From assembly GCA_004551905.1 (NCBI GenBank), contig SFPL01000070.1, forward strand, positions 1 through 32,605: a DNA stretch of 32,605 nt. The letters run 5' to 3'. This document shows, piece after piece, positions 7,975-16,200 of this stretch; the stretch's first letter is position 1; each line of letters opens with the position of its first letter. The notes below the pieces were generated by a model that was not told the DNA's origin, searched no databases, and saw only the letters and a list, made by a program, of their open reading frames with translations. Source of the DNA: Lentisphaeraceae bacterium (GTDB lineage Bacteria > Verrucomicrobiota > Kiritimatiellia > RFP12 > UBA1067). The translations under genes were made by a program, and so were the position numbers.

Positions 7975-8651
7975 CGGCGCGGGGTGCGATATTCTTCGAC
8001 CTCGACGGCACGCTTTTCGACACCCGCGCCGACCTCGCCGCCACGGTGAACCACACCCGCCGCGACCTGGGGCTTGCCGATCTGCCCGTCGACGAGGTGA
8101 TTGTGCACGTCGGCTGCGGCGCGCGCTATCTGCTCGAGCACGCGGTGGCGGAGACAGACCGTCCCTACGACGACCTCTGGCGCATCTTCATCGGCCACTA
8201 CGCCGAGCATTGCTGCGAGAAGCTCGTGCCGTATCCCGGCATGCTGGAGACCCTGGACGCGCTTGCCGCCGCCGGCTGGCGGCTTGGCGTGAATACCAAC
8301 AAGCCGAACTTTGCGGTGAAGCTCATCCTCGAGAAGTTCGGACTCGAGCGGCTCTTCGGCGCGGCGGTGGTGGCGGGAGGTGACGGCGTGCCGCTCAAGC
8401 CCGACCCCGCGTCGATCTGCGAGTGCGCCGCCAGGTTGGGCGGCTGGCGGCTTTCCGCGCGCGACTGGATGGTCGGCGACAGCTGGACCGACATGCGCTG
8501 TGCCGAGGCCGCGGGCGTCAACGGCGCCTTCTGCGAGTTCGGCTTCGGCCGTCTCGATGACGCGCCGTGTGCGGCAAGGCTTTCGTGCTTCGGCGACCTC
8601 GCCGCCGTCGTCGGCGAGGGCAAGGTCAACCAAGTTGAGGGTGCGCAATGA
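7971..8651 (+). CDS. HAD-superfamily phosphatase, phosphoglycolate-phosphatase-like
   Basis: The 226-residue protein has all HAD motifs. FFDLDGTLFDT gives the nucleophile Asp and second Asp (motif I), NTNK is motif II, KPDP gives the motif III Lys, and MVGDSWTDM is motif IV. An alpha-helical cap lies between motifs I and II. This is the Gph/PGPase-like subfamily; small phosphate esters such as 2-phosphoglycolate or nucleotides are likely substrates, but specificity cannot be read here. The start ATG overlaps the tcdA stop (ATGA), and its own stop overlaps the nucleosidase start. It belongs to the glyS-led string. Confidence 0.85.
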   Translation: MTARGAIFFDLDGTLFDTRADLAATVNHTRRDLGLADLPVDEVIVHVGCGARYLLEHAVAETDRPYDDLWRIFIGHYAEHCCEKLVPYPGMLETLDALAAAGWRLGVNTNKPNFAVKLILEKFGLERLFGAAVVAGGDGVPLKPDPASICECAARLGGWRLSARDWMVGDSWTDMRCAEAAGVNGAFCEFGFGRLDDAPCAARLSCFGDLAAVVGEGKVNQVEGAQ

Positions 8652-9229
8652 GGGCGTTTGTGGTCGCGATGGAGTGCGAGGCGGAGCAGGTGCGTCCGTT
8701 TCTCGGCGAGGGGGATGTGCTGGTCGTTTCCGGGATCGGCAAGGTCAACGCGGCCGCCGCGGCGCAGAAGGCGATCGACGGCGGCGCCGACGAGATCCTC
8801 AACTGCGGGCTTGTGGGCGGGCTCGACCCGGCGATGTCGGTCGGGGACGTCTTCGAGGTCTCGCAGGCGGTCGAGTACGACTTCGACCTCGCGGTCCTCA
8901 ACGGCACGGGCCTCGGCGTCCACGACGAGCGCGACACCCCGTACTTCGATTGCGCCGTGAAGGGCGTCTATCCCGTGCGCATCCTCGCATCCGGCGACCG
9001 CTTCACCAACGACTTGAAGGACGTCGAGGACGCGAGCTTGCTCAGCGCGTCGCTCAGGGACATGGAGGGCGCGGCGATTGCCCACGTATGCGAGCGCAGC
9101 GGGATGAAGTGTAGGATGCTCAAGGTGGTGAGCGACGTCCATGGCAAGGGGACAATGACCGGCCAGTATCTGCAGAACCGCGAGTCCACGCTCGCGCGCC
9201 TCCGCGCCTCTATCCCCGCCTGGCTCTGA
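8648..9229 (+). CDS. MTA/SAH nucleosidase-like protein (PNP/UDP family)
   Basis: The 193-residue protein resembles 5'-methylthioadenosine/S-adenosylhomocysteine nucleosidase. It has VVAMECEAE at the N-terminus, SGIGKVNAA, a CGLVGGLDP segment, the LRDMEGAAIAHVC helix with the substrate-binding/catalytic Glu, and KVVSDVHGK containing the family's catalytic Asp. It is shorter than typical MtnN (about 230 residues). The role would be removal of adenine from MTA or SAH, both products of SAM-dependent reactions. A futalosine hydrolase is a possible alternative. Its start overlaps the phosphatase stop by 4 nt. It is the last intact gene of the string; no clear terminator hairpin follows. Confidence 0.82.
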   Translation: MRAFVVAMECEAEQVRPFLGEGDVLVVSGIGKVNAAAAAQKAIDGGADEILNCGLVGGLDPAMSVGDVFEVSQAVEYDFDLAVLNGTGLGVHDERDTPYFDCAVKGVYPVRILASGDRFTNDLKDVEDASLLSASLRDMEGAAIAHVCERSGMKCRMLKVVSDVHGKGTMTGQYLQNRESTLARLRASIPAWL

Positions 9230-9251
9230 AACAACAACGGAAGACATTGTC

Positions 9252-9513
9252 ATGGAAGGCAACAGCAAGAACCGCGTCGTCCGCGGGGCGTAGAAGCTAC
9301 TCGACCTCTCGCTCCGCAACCGCCGCGGAAGTGCCGCGTACTGACCTCGACAAGGTCTCGAGCGACACGCTCCGTGCCAAGATGACGGAGGTCGAGCGCG
9401 GTCTCGGCCGCTGCGACACCGCCACGCTCTACCGCGAGACGGCGAGGCGGTTCGGCTATAAGACGCTCTCCCCCAAGGCCAGACAGCGCCTCGAAAGCGT
9501 GCGGAGATTCTAA
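9252..9513 (+). pseudogene. broken small gene, in-frame stop plus frameshift
   Basis: An ATG at 9252, with GGAAG 8 nt upstream (9239-9243), opens a frame with strong G/C third positions (MEGNSKNRVVRGA). It meets TAG at 9291-9293, then continues as KLLDLSLRNRRGSAA in the same frame. After about 9335 the GC3-rich signal jumps to another frame, which reads VSSDTLRAKMTEVERGLG, then YRETARRFGYKTL, and stops at 9513. A single open frame from TTG 9247 spans the region, but its first third has codon use unlike the neighbours. I recognise no family; a decayed small cytoplasmic protein is the best reading. Confidence 0.55.
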
Positions 9514-9517
9514 CCAA

Positions 9518-9534
9518 GAACTACGAGCCACGCG
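9518..9534 (+). repeat. short intergenic motif, second copy
   Basis: GAACTACGAGCCACGCG here matches GAACCACGAGCCACCCG at 183-199 at 15 of 17 positions. Both copies lie in non-coding sequence just downstream of the hairpin region or the broken gene. Confidence 0.35.
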
Positions 9535-9549
9535 ACAATTTGAGCCCCC

Positions 9550-9579
9550 TTGACATACATACCGGAAAGTATGTATAAT
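9550..9579 (+). promoter_or_regulatory. promoter of the tetR-efflux operon
   Basis: A consensus -35 TTGACA (9550-9555) and consensus -10 TATAAT (9574-9579) are separated by 18 nt. The ATG follows 11 nt after the -10, so the leader is again only about 3-5 nt. It is the only promoter in the window with a consensus -35 box. Confidence 0.85.
9555..9576. promoter_or_regulatory. palindromic TetR/AcrR operator
   Basis: A perfect 8-bp inverted repeat, ATACATAC (9555-9562) and GTATGTAT (9569-9576), with a 6-nt centre fills the space between the -35 and -10 boxes and enters both. Bound repressor would block RNA polymerase, so autoregulation by the adjacent TetR-family gene is expected. The arms resemble the known E. 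coli AcrR operator half-sites TACATACA and TGTATGTA. Confidence 0.8.
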
Positions 9580-9590
9580 ACGCGCCAACT

Positions 9591-10250
9591 ATGTCGAAGA
9601 AGACGAAAGAGGAGGCGGAGAAGACCAGGCGGCGCATTCTTGCGAGCGCCCTGGTGCTGTTTTCCAGACGCGGCTACGACCGCACCACCTTCAACGACAT
9701 CGCTGCGCGGCTGAAGCTGACGAAAGGGGCGATCTATTGGCACTTCGAGTCGAAGGATGCGGTGCTGATCGAGCTGGTGAGGCTGGCGCTCGAGAGGTTT
9801 CATCGGCAGATCGAGAGCGTGATGCCGGAGGGGGAGCTGTCATTCCCGCTGGTGGCGGAGATGATGGTGAAGAACGCGGCGATCGTGGTCAGCGATCCAA
9901 GGGCGGCTGCTTTCTTCCGGCTGATGAAGTGCCAGATCCACTGGGAGAAGAAGTCGATGTCGGAGGTGCGGGCGGATCTCATGAACAATGCGGCGTTCGG
10001 TCCAAAGGAGGCGTTCCGCGAGGCGATCGCGAACGACGTGCGACGCGGCAGGGTGAGCGAAGCGGTGGACGCCGAGCAAATCTCGACCGTGGCGGTGGCG
10101 CTCTGGGACGGGCTAGTGCAGATGCGGCTCGAGCATTTCCTCACCTGCGACCTCGAGGACACGCTGCGGAAGTCCTACGAGGCGATATGGCTCGACATCT
10201 CAGGCAGAAGAATGTCAATTGAAAGCAACAAGGAGGACAAATCCAAATGA
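9591..10250 (+). CDS. TetR/AcrR-family repressor of the efflux operon
   Basis: The 219-residue protein has an N-terminal TetR helix-turn-helix: RRRILASALVLFSRRGY (residues about 13-29), then TTFNDIAARLKLTKGAIYWH with the recognition helix, then FESKD. The GAIYWHF signature is the AcrR/TtgR subgroup's. The remaining helical part (about 75-205) would be the ligand-binding dimerisation domain that senses small toxic molecules. It is the first gene of the locus, and its stop overlaps the start of the membrane-fusion gene (ATGA). Repressor and pump are therefore co-transcribed from the palindrome-covered promoter, unlike the divergent acrR-acrAB arrangement in E. coli. Confidence 0.92.
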   Translation: MSKKTKEEAEKTRRRILASALVLFSRRGYDRTTFNDIAARLKLTKGAIYWHFESKDAVLIELVRLALERFHRQIESVMPEGELSFPLVAEMMVKNAAIVVSDPRAAAFFRLMKCQIHWEKKSMSEVRADLMNNAAFGPKEAFREAIANDVRRGRVSEAVDAEQISTVAVALWDGLVQMRLEHFLTCDLEDTLRKSYEAIWLDISGRRMSIESNKEDKSK

Positions 10251-11470
10251 ACGAGAACAAAGGTTCGGCGATCGGTTCGACGATCGGGGCGCTGGTGCTC
10301 GCGGCGGTGTGCGTGGCGGGCGGCTGGGTAGGCTGCGGCATGTGGATGCGCGCGGCGATGGCGAAGGCGGGGAATCCCGCGGCGATGGCGGCGATGGCCG
10401 CAGCCGCCGGCGGCGTGACCGTGGCGGTGACCAACGCGGAGATGCGCGCCTACAACCTCCCGGAGCGGTTCGTCGCGCACGCCGAGGCGGTGCAGGAGGT
10501 CGACCTGCTGCCGCAGATCGACGGCTACGTAAAGGAGATCAAGTTCAAGGAGGGCGACGTCGTCAAGGCCGGGCAGACGCTGTATGTCATCGACGACGAG
10601 CGCTATCTGGCGGTGGCGAACCAGCGCAAGGCCGACCTTGCCGCGGCGGAGGCGGAGGCGCGGCGCGCGGTGCGCTACTACGAGCGCATGCAGAAGGCGG
10701 ACGAGCGCGGCATCACCCAGCTCGAGCGCGACAACGCCGAGGCCGCGGCGGAGAAGGCGAAGGCGGCGGTGCTGCAGGCGAAGGCCAACCTGGTGGTGGC
10801 CGAATACGACCTGAAGAAGACAACCGTCATCGCGCCCATCTCGGGCCAGATCGGCAAGTCGTCCGCGCACGTGGGCGACTACGTGGCGCCGTCGAAGGGC
10901 GCGCTCGCGAAGATCGTGCAGATCGACCCGATCCGCGTCTCGTTCCCGCTCACCGACCGCGCCTACATCGCCTGGCGCCAGGAGCAGCGCTCCGGCTCGG
11001 CCAAGTCGTTCCGCATGCGGCTCATCCTGCCGGACGGCAGCGACTACGACCGCGAGGGCGCGTGGGACTTCGACGACAACCAGATGTCGCGCGAGACGGC
11101 GTCGATCATGATGCGGCTCAAGTTCCCGAACCCCGAGCGGCTGCTTATCCCGAACAGCTACGTGACGCTCCTCACCGACTTCCAGGACCCGCCGAAGTTC
11201 CCGTCGGTGCCGCAGCAGGCGCTCATCGACCTGCCCGGCGGCAACCAGGGCGTGTGGGTGCTGAGGGACGACATGACGGTGGAGCAGCGTCCGGTGGAGA
11301 CGAAGGAGGCGTTCGCGGGCTGGACGCCGGTCGTGAACGGCCTCGAGGCCGGCGAGCGCGTCGTCATCTCCGGCGTCGCCAAGCTCGGCCCTGGAGTTAA
11401 GGTGTCGGTCGTCCAGCCTACGTCGAACGACGACATCAACGCCAACCACAAGTCGCCGATCATGGAGTGA
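10247..11470 (+). CDS. RND efflux periplasmic adaptor (membrane fusion protein)
   Basis: The 407-residue adaptor links an RND pump to an outer-membrane channel. An N-terminal hydrophobic segment (about 9-30) anchors it. It has no convincing lipobox, unlike AcrA. Then come the first half of the lipoyl domain (EVDLLPQIDGYVKEI, GDVVKAGQTLYVID), an Ala/Glu/Lys-rich alpha hairpin (about 125-185), and the second lipoyl half (TTVIAPISGQIGKSSAHVGD). Beta-barrel and membrane-proximal domains follow, ending with LEAGERVVISGVAKLGPG. The start is fixed by AGGAGG at 10231-10236 and the ATGA overlap with the repressor gene. The pump gene is not directly next; about 1.8 kb of other sequence intervenes. Confidence 0.93.
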   Translation: MNENKGSAIGSTIGALVLAAVCVAGGWVGCGMWMRAAMAKAGNPAAMAAMAAAAGGVTVAVTNAEMRAYNLPERFVAHAEAVQEVDLLPQIDGYVKEIKFKEGDVVKAGQTLYVIDDERYLAVANQRKADLAAAEAEARRAVRYYERMQKADERGITQLERDNAEAAAEKAKAAVLQAKANLVVAEYDLKKTTVIAPISGQIGKSSAHVGDYVAPSKGALAKIVQIDPIRVSFPLTDRAYIAWRQEQRSGSAKSFRMRLILPDGSDYDREGAWDFDDNQMSRETASIMMRLKFPNPERLLIPNSYVTLLTDFQDPPKFPSVPQQALIDLPGGNQGVWVLRDDMTVEQRPVETKEAFAGWTPVVNGLEAGERVVISGVAKLGPGVKVSVVQPTSNDDINANHKSPIME

Positions 11471-11480
11471 GGAGGAGAAT

Positions 11481-12971
11481 ATGACAATGACGAGCAGACG
11501 TGATTTCGCGCGCGGGGCCGTAGGGCTCTTCGGCTATGGGATGTTCGCCGGCGGCCTTGGCGGCTGCCGCGTGCTTTCTGACTGGGGCGGTCCGCGGCTT
11601 ACTGTCGGCATTCTGAGCGACATCCACATCCGGCTCGCCCGCAAGGACGGCCGGGACGAGTTCGAGGGCTCGGACCGGTTCCGCAGGGCGCTTGAATGGT
11701 TCCGCGACCAGGGTGTCGACTGCGTCACGGTCAGCGGCGACATGGCGGACCGCGGCTTTGTGGAGGAGCTTGAGGAGGTGGGACGGGTCTGGCGTTCAGT
11801 GTTCCCGGGCGACAGGGCGCCAGACGGAAGGCGCGTCGAGCGTCTTTTCGTCTACGGCAACCACGACTGGGAGGGGTTCAGATACGGCAACGGAGGGGAA
11901 AAGGTCCTGGGCAAGGACTATGCCTCGCACACGATCCGCACCGATCTCGCGGCCGCGTGGAAAAAGGCGTTCGGCGAGGAGTATTCGCCGGTCTGGCGCA
12001 AGGAGGTCAGGGGCTATACGTTCGTCGGGGCGCACTGGATTGCAGACCAGTGCAGGGAGTTCTATGAAACCGGCGTGCCGCAGGCGCCGGAATGGTTCAG
12101 GGAGAACGGACGGACAATCGACCCCTCGAAGCCGTTCTTCTACCTCCAGCACCCGCCGCCCAAGGATACCTGCCACGGCCCGTGGCTCTGGGGCCACGAC
12201 GACGGCAGAATCACCGAGACGCTCTCGCGCTTTCCCAATGCAATCGCCATAACCGGTCATTCCCACGCGTCGCTCACGCGCGAGCAGGCGATCTGGCAGG
12301 GGGCGTTCACCGCCATCGACGCGAGCTCGCTCAGCTACACCGGGCTTGAATACGGCGATCTCAGGCCGCATTGGCGCGAGAACGACAACAACAACCGCGC
12401 CGAGTCCGCGGAGAATGCGAGGAAGATCATGCGCATGATGCCCACCTGGGACGGGCATCAGGGAATGATCGCGCGGGTGTACGGCGACCGCATCGTCTTC
12501 GAGCGCCGCGACTTCGAAAGCGGTGACCGGCTTGGCGACGACTGGATCATGCCGCTTTCGGTTGCCGAACCGCCGCCGTTCGCGTTCGAGCCGCGCGCGG
12601 CGGCAAGCATCGCCCCGCAGTTCCCTGCCGGCGCCGCGCTCGCAGTCCGCATGACCAAGGGCACGAACCGCGGCGACGGGAGCGTGAAGTCCGGGGAGCG
12701 CCGCGTCCTTGAAGTGACGATTCCCGCGGCGAACCGCGCGGACGCCGGAAGGTTGTTCGACTATTCCATCGAGATCTCGGGGACTGACGGCGGAACGGAC
12801 CGTAAGTTCGTGTTCGCCGCCGGCTTCCACCGGTCCGCCGGCAGCAAGGAGGCCGCCGAGCCGACGGTCTTCCAGATCGACGCCGATCTGCTCAGCTCGA
12901 AGGGCGACTTCAGGATCAAGGTCGTGCCGCGCAACTGCTTTGGCGTCGCCGGCGCCGCAATCGGCTGCTGA
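11481..12971 (+). CDS. Tat-exported calcineurin-like metallophosphoesterase, probable lipoprotein
   Basis: The 496-residue protein begins with a twin-arginine signal (TSRRDFARGAVGLFGYG, residues 4-20) and a lipobox-like LGGC ending at Cys29. The phosphoesterase core has the metal-ligand motifs in order: SDIH (46-49), SGDMAD, YGNHDW and, after a long insert, GHSHA. A C-terminal beta-rich region of about 120 residues may pack on the core. A periplasmic or outer-surface metal-dependent phosphodiesterase or phosphatase is expected; the substrate is unknown. The start is supported by GGAGGAG (11471-11477). It lies between the adaptor and pump genes of an efflux locus, where such an enzyme is not usual. 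A hairpin follows it. Confidence 0.85.
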   Translation: MTMTSRRDFARGAVGLFGYGMFAGGLGGCRVLSDWGGPRLTVGILSDIHIRLARKDGRDEFEGSDRFRRALEWFRDQGVDCVTVSGDMADRGFVEELEEVGRVWRSVFPGDRAPDGRRVERLFVYGNHDWEGFRYGNGGEKVLGKDYASHTIRTDLAAAWKKAFGEEYSPVWRKEVRGYTFVGAHWIADQCREFYETGVPQAPEWFRENGRTIDPSKPFFYLQHPPPKDTCHGPWLWGHDDGRITETLSRFPNAIAITGHSHASLTREQAIWQGAFTAIDASSLSYTGLEYGDLRPHWRENDNNNRAESAENARKIMRMMPTWDGHQGMIARVYGDRIVFERRDFESGDRLGDDWIMPLSVAEPPPFAFEPRAAASIAPQFPAGAALAVRMTKGTNRGDGSVKSGERRVLEVTIPAANRADAGRLFDYSIEISGTDGGTDRKFVFAAGFHRSAGSKEAAEPTVFQIDADLLSSKGDFRIKVVPRNCFGVAGAAIGC

Positions 12972-13016
12972 CGGAAGGTGCAGGTCCTTGGCAAGACATG
13001 TTACAGACTCAGTCGA

Positions 13017-13049
13017 GGCGAGAAAACAGGTTAGACCTGTTTTCTCGCC
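13017..13049. terminator. 15-bp perfect hairpin after the phosphoesterase gene
   Basis: GGCGAGAAAACAGGT (13017-13031) pairs exactly with ACCTGTTTTCTCGCC (13035-13049) around a 3-nt loop. The stem is very stable, but no T-run follows (ATTGCGC), so it is not a canonical intrinsic terminator. It could attenuate or protect the upstream mRNA. A further 7-bp match, AAGGTGC (12975-12981) with GCACCTT (13055-13061), could close a larger structure around it. Confidence 0.6.
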
Positions 13050-13071
13050 ATTGCGCACCTTGCACAAGGCG

Positions 13072-13173
13072 ATGCCGCGCTCGTTTGTCGGCTGGGCTCT
13101 GTTTTTGTCTGCCGTAGGCGGGTTGATCCACAGCGCCGCCACTAAAGAAGATCAGGGACTTGACCGCCCATGA
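13072..13173 (+). CDS. possible tiny membrane protein A (33 aa)
   Basis: A small frame from ATG 13072 encodes 33 residues: a short start MPRSF, a hydrophobic stretch VGWALFLSAVGGLI able to cross a membrane, and a charged tail ending in KEDQGLDRP. Its stop overlaps the next small ORF in ATGA (13170-13173), the same coupling used by real genes in this window. Against it, the ribosome binding site is weak (AAGG only 3-4 nt away). I recognise no family. Confidence 0.3.
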   Translation: MPRSFVGWALFLSAVGGLIHSAATKEDQGLDRP

Positions 13174-13280
13174 AGTTCTTCAATATGCTCTTTCGCATGG
13201 CGGCCTGCGTAGTGGTCGCTGCGCTTGCAGTGTATGCCGGAAGGCGGCTCAGCGCTATCAGAAAAGAAAAGGAGAAATGA
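13170..13280 (+). CDS. small single-TM protein B (36 aa), upstream of the pump
   Basis: The frame encodes 36 residues: a short N-terminus MKFFNMLFRM, a membrane span AACVVVAALAVYAG (about 11-24) and a strongly basic tail RRLSAIRKEKEK, which predicts the C-terminus inside. It ends 1 nt before the pump's ATG at 13282, and the pump's Shine-Dalgarno site lies in its last codons. Size, topology and position recall AcrZ, the 49-residue partner of E. coli AcrB, but no sequence similarity is claimed. It could equally be an unrelated small membrane protein or chance. Confidence 0.45.
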   Translation: MKFFNMLFRMAACVVVAALAVYAGRRLSAIRKEKEK

Positions 13281-13281
13281 A

Positions 13282-16200
13282 ATGAAACTGTCGATAAGAC
13301 CCGCGATTGAGGCGCTCAAGCCGTTCTCGCGCATCTTCGTGGAGCGTCCGCGCTTCGCGATGGTCATCGCTATTGTGCTGTCCATTGCCGGCACGATGTC
13401 GATCTTCAACCTGCCCGTCACGCAGTATCCGCGCGTGACGCCGCCTTCGATAGAGGTGAGCTACAACTATCCGGGCGCCAACGCGAAGGAGGTGCTGAAC
13501 ACCATCGCGATGCCGCTCGAGGACGAGGTGAACGGCGTTGACGACATGCTCTACATGACGGGTCAGTGCGGCGACGACGGAAGCTACTCGCTCAACGTCT
13601 CGTTCGAGGTCGAGTCTGACCGCGACATGGACCAGGTCAAGGTGCAGAACCGCGTCGTGCAGGCGGAGCCGAAGCTCCCCACGGAGGTCAGGCAGCTCGG
13701 AGGACGAATCCGCGCTGAGGACTCCGACATGCTCGGCTTCATCGCGGTACGCTCGCCGAACGGGACGCTCTCGCGCCTGCAGATATCCGACTACATCTAC
13801 GCTAACATCCAGCCAGTGCTCCTGCGAGTTCCGGGCGTGGGCGACGCGACGGTGTACGGTCCAAAGCTCTCGATGCGCGTCTGGCTCGACCCTGCGCGCA
13901 TGGCGGCGCAGGGCATGAACACCGAGGAGGTGATGGCCGCCGTCTCGAAGCAGAACATCCAGGCCTCGCTCGGATCCGTCGGCGCCGCGCCGACCGGAGG
14001 ACACGCCGCGTGGACGATGTCGCTTCTCGCAAAGGGGCGTCTCATGTCCGCGAAGGAGTTCGACGACATCATCGTGCGGCGCGACGCGAACGGAGGCGTC
14101 GTGCGCCTGAAGGACATTGCGCGCACGGAAATCGGCGAGCAGAACTACATGTTCACCGGACAGCTCAACGGCGGGAACGCCGTCCCCATCGCGCTCCAGC
14201 AGAAGCCGGGCGCGAACGCCATCGCGACGATGAAGGCGATACGCAAGGCGATGGCGCAGCTCGAGGAAGCGTTCCCGGACGACCTCGAGTGGGTCATCCC
14301 CTACGACGCGACGGCCTACGTGAGCACGTGCATCGACGAGATCGTGTACACGCTGCTCATCACGTTCGGACTCGTCGTGCTCGTCTGCTACCTTTTCCTG
14401 CAGGACTGGCGCGCGACGCTGATTCCGTGCCTCACCATCCCCGTGTCGCTTTCCTCGACGTTCATCCTGATGGCCTTCCTCGGCTACTCGATCAACATCC
14501 TCACTCTGTTCGGACTCGTCCTCGCGATCGGCGTCGTGGTAGACGACTGCATCGTCGTGGTGGAGCGCGTCCAGTTCCTCATCGAGACGCGCGGCCTCAA
14601 CTCGAAGGAGGCGACGATCCAGGCGATGAGCGACGTGACGAGCGCCGTCATCGCGACGACGCTCGTCCTTCTCGGAATCTTCGTCCCCGTCGGCTTCATG
14701 AGCGGCATCACCGGACGCATCTACCAGCAGTTCTCCGTGACGCTCTCCGCCGCGGTCTGCTTCTCGACGGTGTGCGCGCTCACGCTCGCGCCGGCGCTCT
14801 GCTCGCTCATCCTGCACGAGGCGAGGCCCTACAAGCACGGACCTCTCGCGTGGTTCAACTGGGCGATCAACACGTTCAAGGGGCTCTTCGTTAGGCTCGC
14901 GAAGTGGCTCGCGTCGCGCATCTTCCTCGCGTTCATGCTCCTGATCCTCACGGTTCTTCTCACGGTCCAGATGTTCAGCGGCACGCAGACGGCGTTCCTC
15001 CCCGAGGAGGACCAGTGCGTCATCTTCGCATCCATGGAGATGCCCGAGGGCTCGACCCGCGACCGCACGCGCGACGTGTCGCTCCGCGCAGTTGACCTCC
15101 TCCTCAAGGTCCCGGAGGTGCGCAGCGTCCTGACGATCACCGGCTTCTCGATGGTCGGCGGACGCGGCGAGAACCAGTCGATGGTCATGATCGACCTCAA
15201 GGACTGGTCGGAGCGCAGGGGCAAGGACCAGAGCGCCGCGGCGATGGTGCAGAAGCTGCAGGCCTACCTCGCGCAGGTCCCGGAGCCGAACTGGAAGGTG
15301 TTCATGCCTCCGGCCATCCCCGGCCTCGGCATGACGAACGGCATCAGCGTCGACCTCCAGGACAAGGGCACGGCGGATGCGATCCGCATGGACGGCGTGA
15401 AGAACCGCGTCCTCGCCGAGCTCAACGACAAGACGAAGCATCCTGACATCATGGTCGCGTACTCGGGCTACAACGCCGTCACACCGCACCTCCGCTTCAA
15501 CCTCGACCGCGTGAAGGCCGAGATGTACAAGGTGCCGGTCGCGACGGTCTACTCGACGCTGCAGAACTACCTCGGCTCGCGCTACGTAAACGACGTCAAC
15601 CTCGGTACGCAGGTGAACCGCGTGACGGTTCAGGCAGACTGGGACGGACGCGCCACGCCCGAGGCTGTCTCACGCCTCTATGTGCGCGGCGAGAACGGGG
15701 CGATGGTGCAGATCGGCTCGCTCGGTGACATCACGCGCGAACTCGGTCCGCGCACGGTCTACACGCGCGACAAGTACGTCTCGTGCGGCATCACCGTGAT
15801 GCCGATGCCCGGCGTCGCATCCGGCAAGATCATGAACGACCTCAGGCAGGTCTTCAAGGATGTCCTTCCGGAGGACTACGGATACGACTGGGCGGCGCTT
15901 TCCTTCCAGGAGGCGAGGAACGAGGGCGGCGCTGCGCCGCTCATCCTTCTCGCGGTGCTGTTCGGCTACCTCTTCCTCGTCGCGCAGTACGAGAGCTGGA
16001 CGATTCCGCTTCCGGTGATGCTCTCCATTTTCGTTGCCGTCCTCGGCGCTCTCTGCGGGCTCAGGTGGTTCGGCGTCGTCATGACCGGGTCGCCGTATCC
16101 GCTCTCCATCTACGCGCAGCTCGGCATCGTCCTTCTCGTCGGCCTCGCCTCGAAGAACGCGATCTTGATCGTGGAGTTCGCGAAGGACAAGCGCGAGAAC

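Noticed and set aside
13258..15489. Open frame of about 740 codons on the minus strand opposite the pump
   Set aside because: It is a His/Arg/Asp/Val-rich antisense shadow of a clearly real RND pump gene.
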